Shown here in pieces: positions 33,834-35,393 of a stretch of 35,393 nt of DNA (positions within the stretch are counted from its first letter, which is position 1; every line of letters begins with the position of its first letter). Source of the DNA: Spirochaetia bacterium (lineage in GTDB: Bacteria; Spirochaetota; Spirochaetia; Treponematales; Breznakiellaceae); the NCBI GenBank assembly GCA_026002265.1, contig BOBG01000010.1, positions 1 to 35,393 of the forward strand. Direction: 5' to 3'. Below the pieces are notes generated by a model. That model was not told the DNA's origin. It ran no database searches and saw only the letters and a list, made by a program, of their open reading frames with translations. The position numbers and the translations under genes were made by a program.

Positions 33834-35217
33834 ACGCAAACCCGCCGGAATAGCCAATATTCTTTATCAATCCACACCACTCCGGCGCTTTGTTGATCAA
33901 GGCCCCATACAACTGCACGATAAACGGCGTCTCCGCGCGGTTACCCGGATACAATGGATACAACTGCAACGGCAGTAACTGCCCAAATTGCAAAATAGGC
34001 TGCACTTTCCGCTCGGTGATAAAAATCAACGAGGCAGTACCCGGCAGATCGCTATTCAGATCAACATACACCGTTGTCGCATTTCCACTGTTCGGAATCC
34101 GCACCATTTCCATAACATCAGTACTCCCCGGCAGAGAGCGTGCAATAATAAAACCGCTACCCTGTCTCGCTCCGGGTGTGATGGTAATAGTCACGCCGTT
34201 ACCGGATGCTACTGTTGCAGCAGCCGCCGGCGCAGTGCCTTCGGAAATACCGGCTGCATTGACCGCAAAAACCCGGTACGTATACGCTCCCAGGTCTGTA
34301 GTCTTCAAGAATTGCGACCCACTTTGTGCCGCGGCAGCTAGTGTCACAGACACGGGCGCTGATGGACGTTTTTCGATATTCCCGGACGGGTTTACCGCGC
34401 CTTTCACTTTAAACAATTTATCCGCACCGGCATCTTCCCCAAAGAATACGGTCCCCAGCGGAGTCGGAAATTGATCGACTACTGTAGACATTTTCTTGTC
34501 GGCAACACTAAACAGAATCCGGTCACGCACCAATTCTTGCATCTGCATTGCCAGCACTACCGGGAAAAACATCTTATTTGCTTCTCCACCGCGCTCATAA
34601 ATCAACGCCACCATCGAATCAAACGGATCGAATCCAGCACCCGTGATCGTTTGTCCGCGTAAATCGGTGATATTTGGTTTACTATCACTCACAATCTGGG
34701 CAATCAACCCATCATACTGTTCCGGCACTACAGCCGAATCCCCGTGAAAACAAGCGTATTCTGCGCCTTTTAACACGTTTAAGGTGCCGGCAATCTTTTC
34801 CTCTGCTAATACATCGGCAGTCGTGCGTACCACAGTAGCCTGATGCGACACGCTCCGGCGATTTTGGATATACTTTGCCATGACAAAGAGCCGTTTTATA
34901 TCCTGATCGCTCGCTTCCGGGATCGCCAGTTCCTCTGCAAACAAGTTTTCATAATCGCCGACATCTTTCCTCACATCAAATTGATGCACCGTTGAATTAA
35001 TACGCAAGGTCTTAAGCGTATTCATCAGCTTACAATCCTCACGTTGTGCGGCCATCACATTCACTAAGGTCATCTCAAGGTCTTCAATCTGTAAGGCTCG
35101 CCCGCCCGTGAACAGGGCAGCATCAGTACCGTACCCGGCTGTCAACGCTTTTTCCAACGCACCGCCGGCAATCCCGGCATCATCACCAAAGGTGAAAAAA
35201 TCTTCTGCAAATGGCAT
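33826..35217 (-). CDS. Major capsid protein with Ig/Fn3-like insertion
   Basis: The protein has 463 residues. An HK97-like capsid core has 'RALQIEDLEMTLVNVMAAQRED', 'EYACFHGDSAV' and 'GFDPFDSMVALIYERGGEANKMFFP', and at the end 'PEWCGLIKNIG'. Residues ~285-390 (RPSAPVSVTLAAAA ... AYTYRVFAVNAAGISEGTAP ... ) form a clear fibronectin/Ig-like beta-sandwich insertion displayed on the capsid surface, as in many large anaerobe phages. AAGGAGAG ribosome site upstream. Confidence 0.85.
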   Translation of the reverse strand: MPFAEDFFTFGDDAGIAGGALEKALTAGYGTDAALFTGGRALQIEDLEMTLVNVMAAQREDCKLMNTLKTLRINSTVHQFDVRKDVGDYENLFAEELAIPEASDQDIKRLFVMAKYIQNRRSVSHQATVVRTTADVLAEEKIAGTLNVLKGAEYACFHGDSAVVPEQYDGLIAQIVSDSKPNITDLRGQTITGAGFDPFDSMVALIYERGGEANKMFFPVVLAMQMQELVRDRILFSVADKKMSTVVDQFPTPLGTVFFGEDAGADKLFKVKGAVNPSGNIEKRPSAPVSVTLAAAAQSGSQFLKTTDLGAYTYRVFAVNAAGISEGTAPAAAATVASGNGVTITITPGARQGSGFIIARSLPGSTDVMEMVRIPNSGNATTVYVDLNSDLPGTASLIFITERKVQPILQFGQLLPLQLYPLYPGNRAETPFIVQLYGALINKAPEWCGLIKNIGYSGGFAYA

Positions 35218-35229
35218 ACTCTACTCTCC

Positions 35230-35393
35230 TTATTTCCCACTCAAAATGCGTACATACGATTCGTCAATCTGGAACCCCGGATCCTGAATCGACTTGTTGA
35301 TCTGCTCTTCAATACTCACTGCATCTTTGAGCGAAATCTTTTGATCCGACAATGCTTTTTTCACCACTGCAATTGCCTCGCTTTTTAGCGCCG
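35230..35393 (-). CDS. 3' end of a gene upstream of the major capsid gene (truncated by window)
   Basis: At least 53 residues, ending SYVRILSGK, stop TAA at 35230-35232, 12 bases before the capsid ATG. Helical with KKALSDQKISLKDAVSIEEQINKSI. In this position one expects a scaffold, protease or head decoration protein, but the visible part is too short to name. Confidence 0.55.
   Translation of the reverse strand, partial: ALKSEAIAVVKKALSDQKISLKDAVSIEEQINKSIQDPGFQIDESYVRILSGK

Overview
This window is a large part of a tailed-phage genome (prophage, phage-plasmid or assembled virus) of the contractile-tail type. It encodes a baseplate spike, a gp25-like wedge, a baseplate J-like protein and a hub. 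Almost all structural genes lie on the minus strand in a tight operon with overlapping stop/start codons and strong AGGAGG-like ribosome sites. The host cannot be fixed from the sequence. Moderate G+C, the ParA style and the retroelement type would fit a gut or oral anaerobe such as a spirochaete (Treponema), but this is a low-confidence inference. No integrase, replication gene, tail sheath, tail tube or lysis gene is visible, so the window is only part of the element.

Layout read along the minus strand from right to left: the 3' end of a small gene (35393-35230), the major capsid protein with an inserted Ig/Fn3-like domain, a small repeat-bearing protein, a head-tail adaptor, a 1429-residue polyvalent protein with two tandem ddrB-ParB-like modules, a zinc-motif neck protein, an HK97-gp10-like tail completion protein, two unknown neck/tail proteins, portal, terminase small subunit and terminase large subunit (interrupted by an amber codon). 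A plus-strand island follows (18.4-21.6 kb): parA, a ParB-like partner, a terminator, a structured segment resembling an IS200/IS605 right end, and the baseplate hub. The minus strand then resumes with the spike, an XkdP-like tail protein, a LysM/gp25 fusion, baseplate J, a carbohydrate-binding-like tail protein and two tail-fibre genes that share a nearly identical 951-bp 5' part.

The most remarkable unit is a complete diversity-generating retroelement (DGR) at 6.2-9.9 kb: variable fibre gene with a C-terminal variable repeat (VR), hairpin, avd, template repeat (TR), and reverse transcriptase. Aligning TR and VR by eye gives a 79-bp core with 8 mismatches. All 8 are at template adenines (coding sense), the signature of adenine-specific mutagenic retrohoming. 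The DGR diversifies exposed residues at the tip of one of two sister fibres. Below it lie a fibre-associated small protein, a small HTH-like protein, a Mu-gpF/SPP1-gp7-like head morphogenesis protein and a tape measure protein with about 320 residues of Pro-Glu hexapeptide repeats.

Other points of interest are a consensus promoter whose predicted start coincides with a GTG start codon (possible leaderless spike mRNA), an amber codon in place of an expected Trp just after the last catalytic Asp of the terminase, and a non-canonical ParA partner without a visible ParB CTPase motif.
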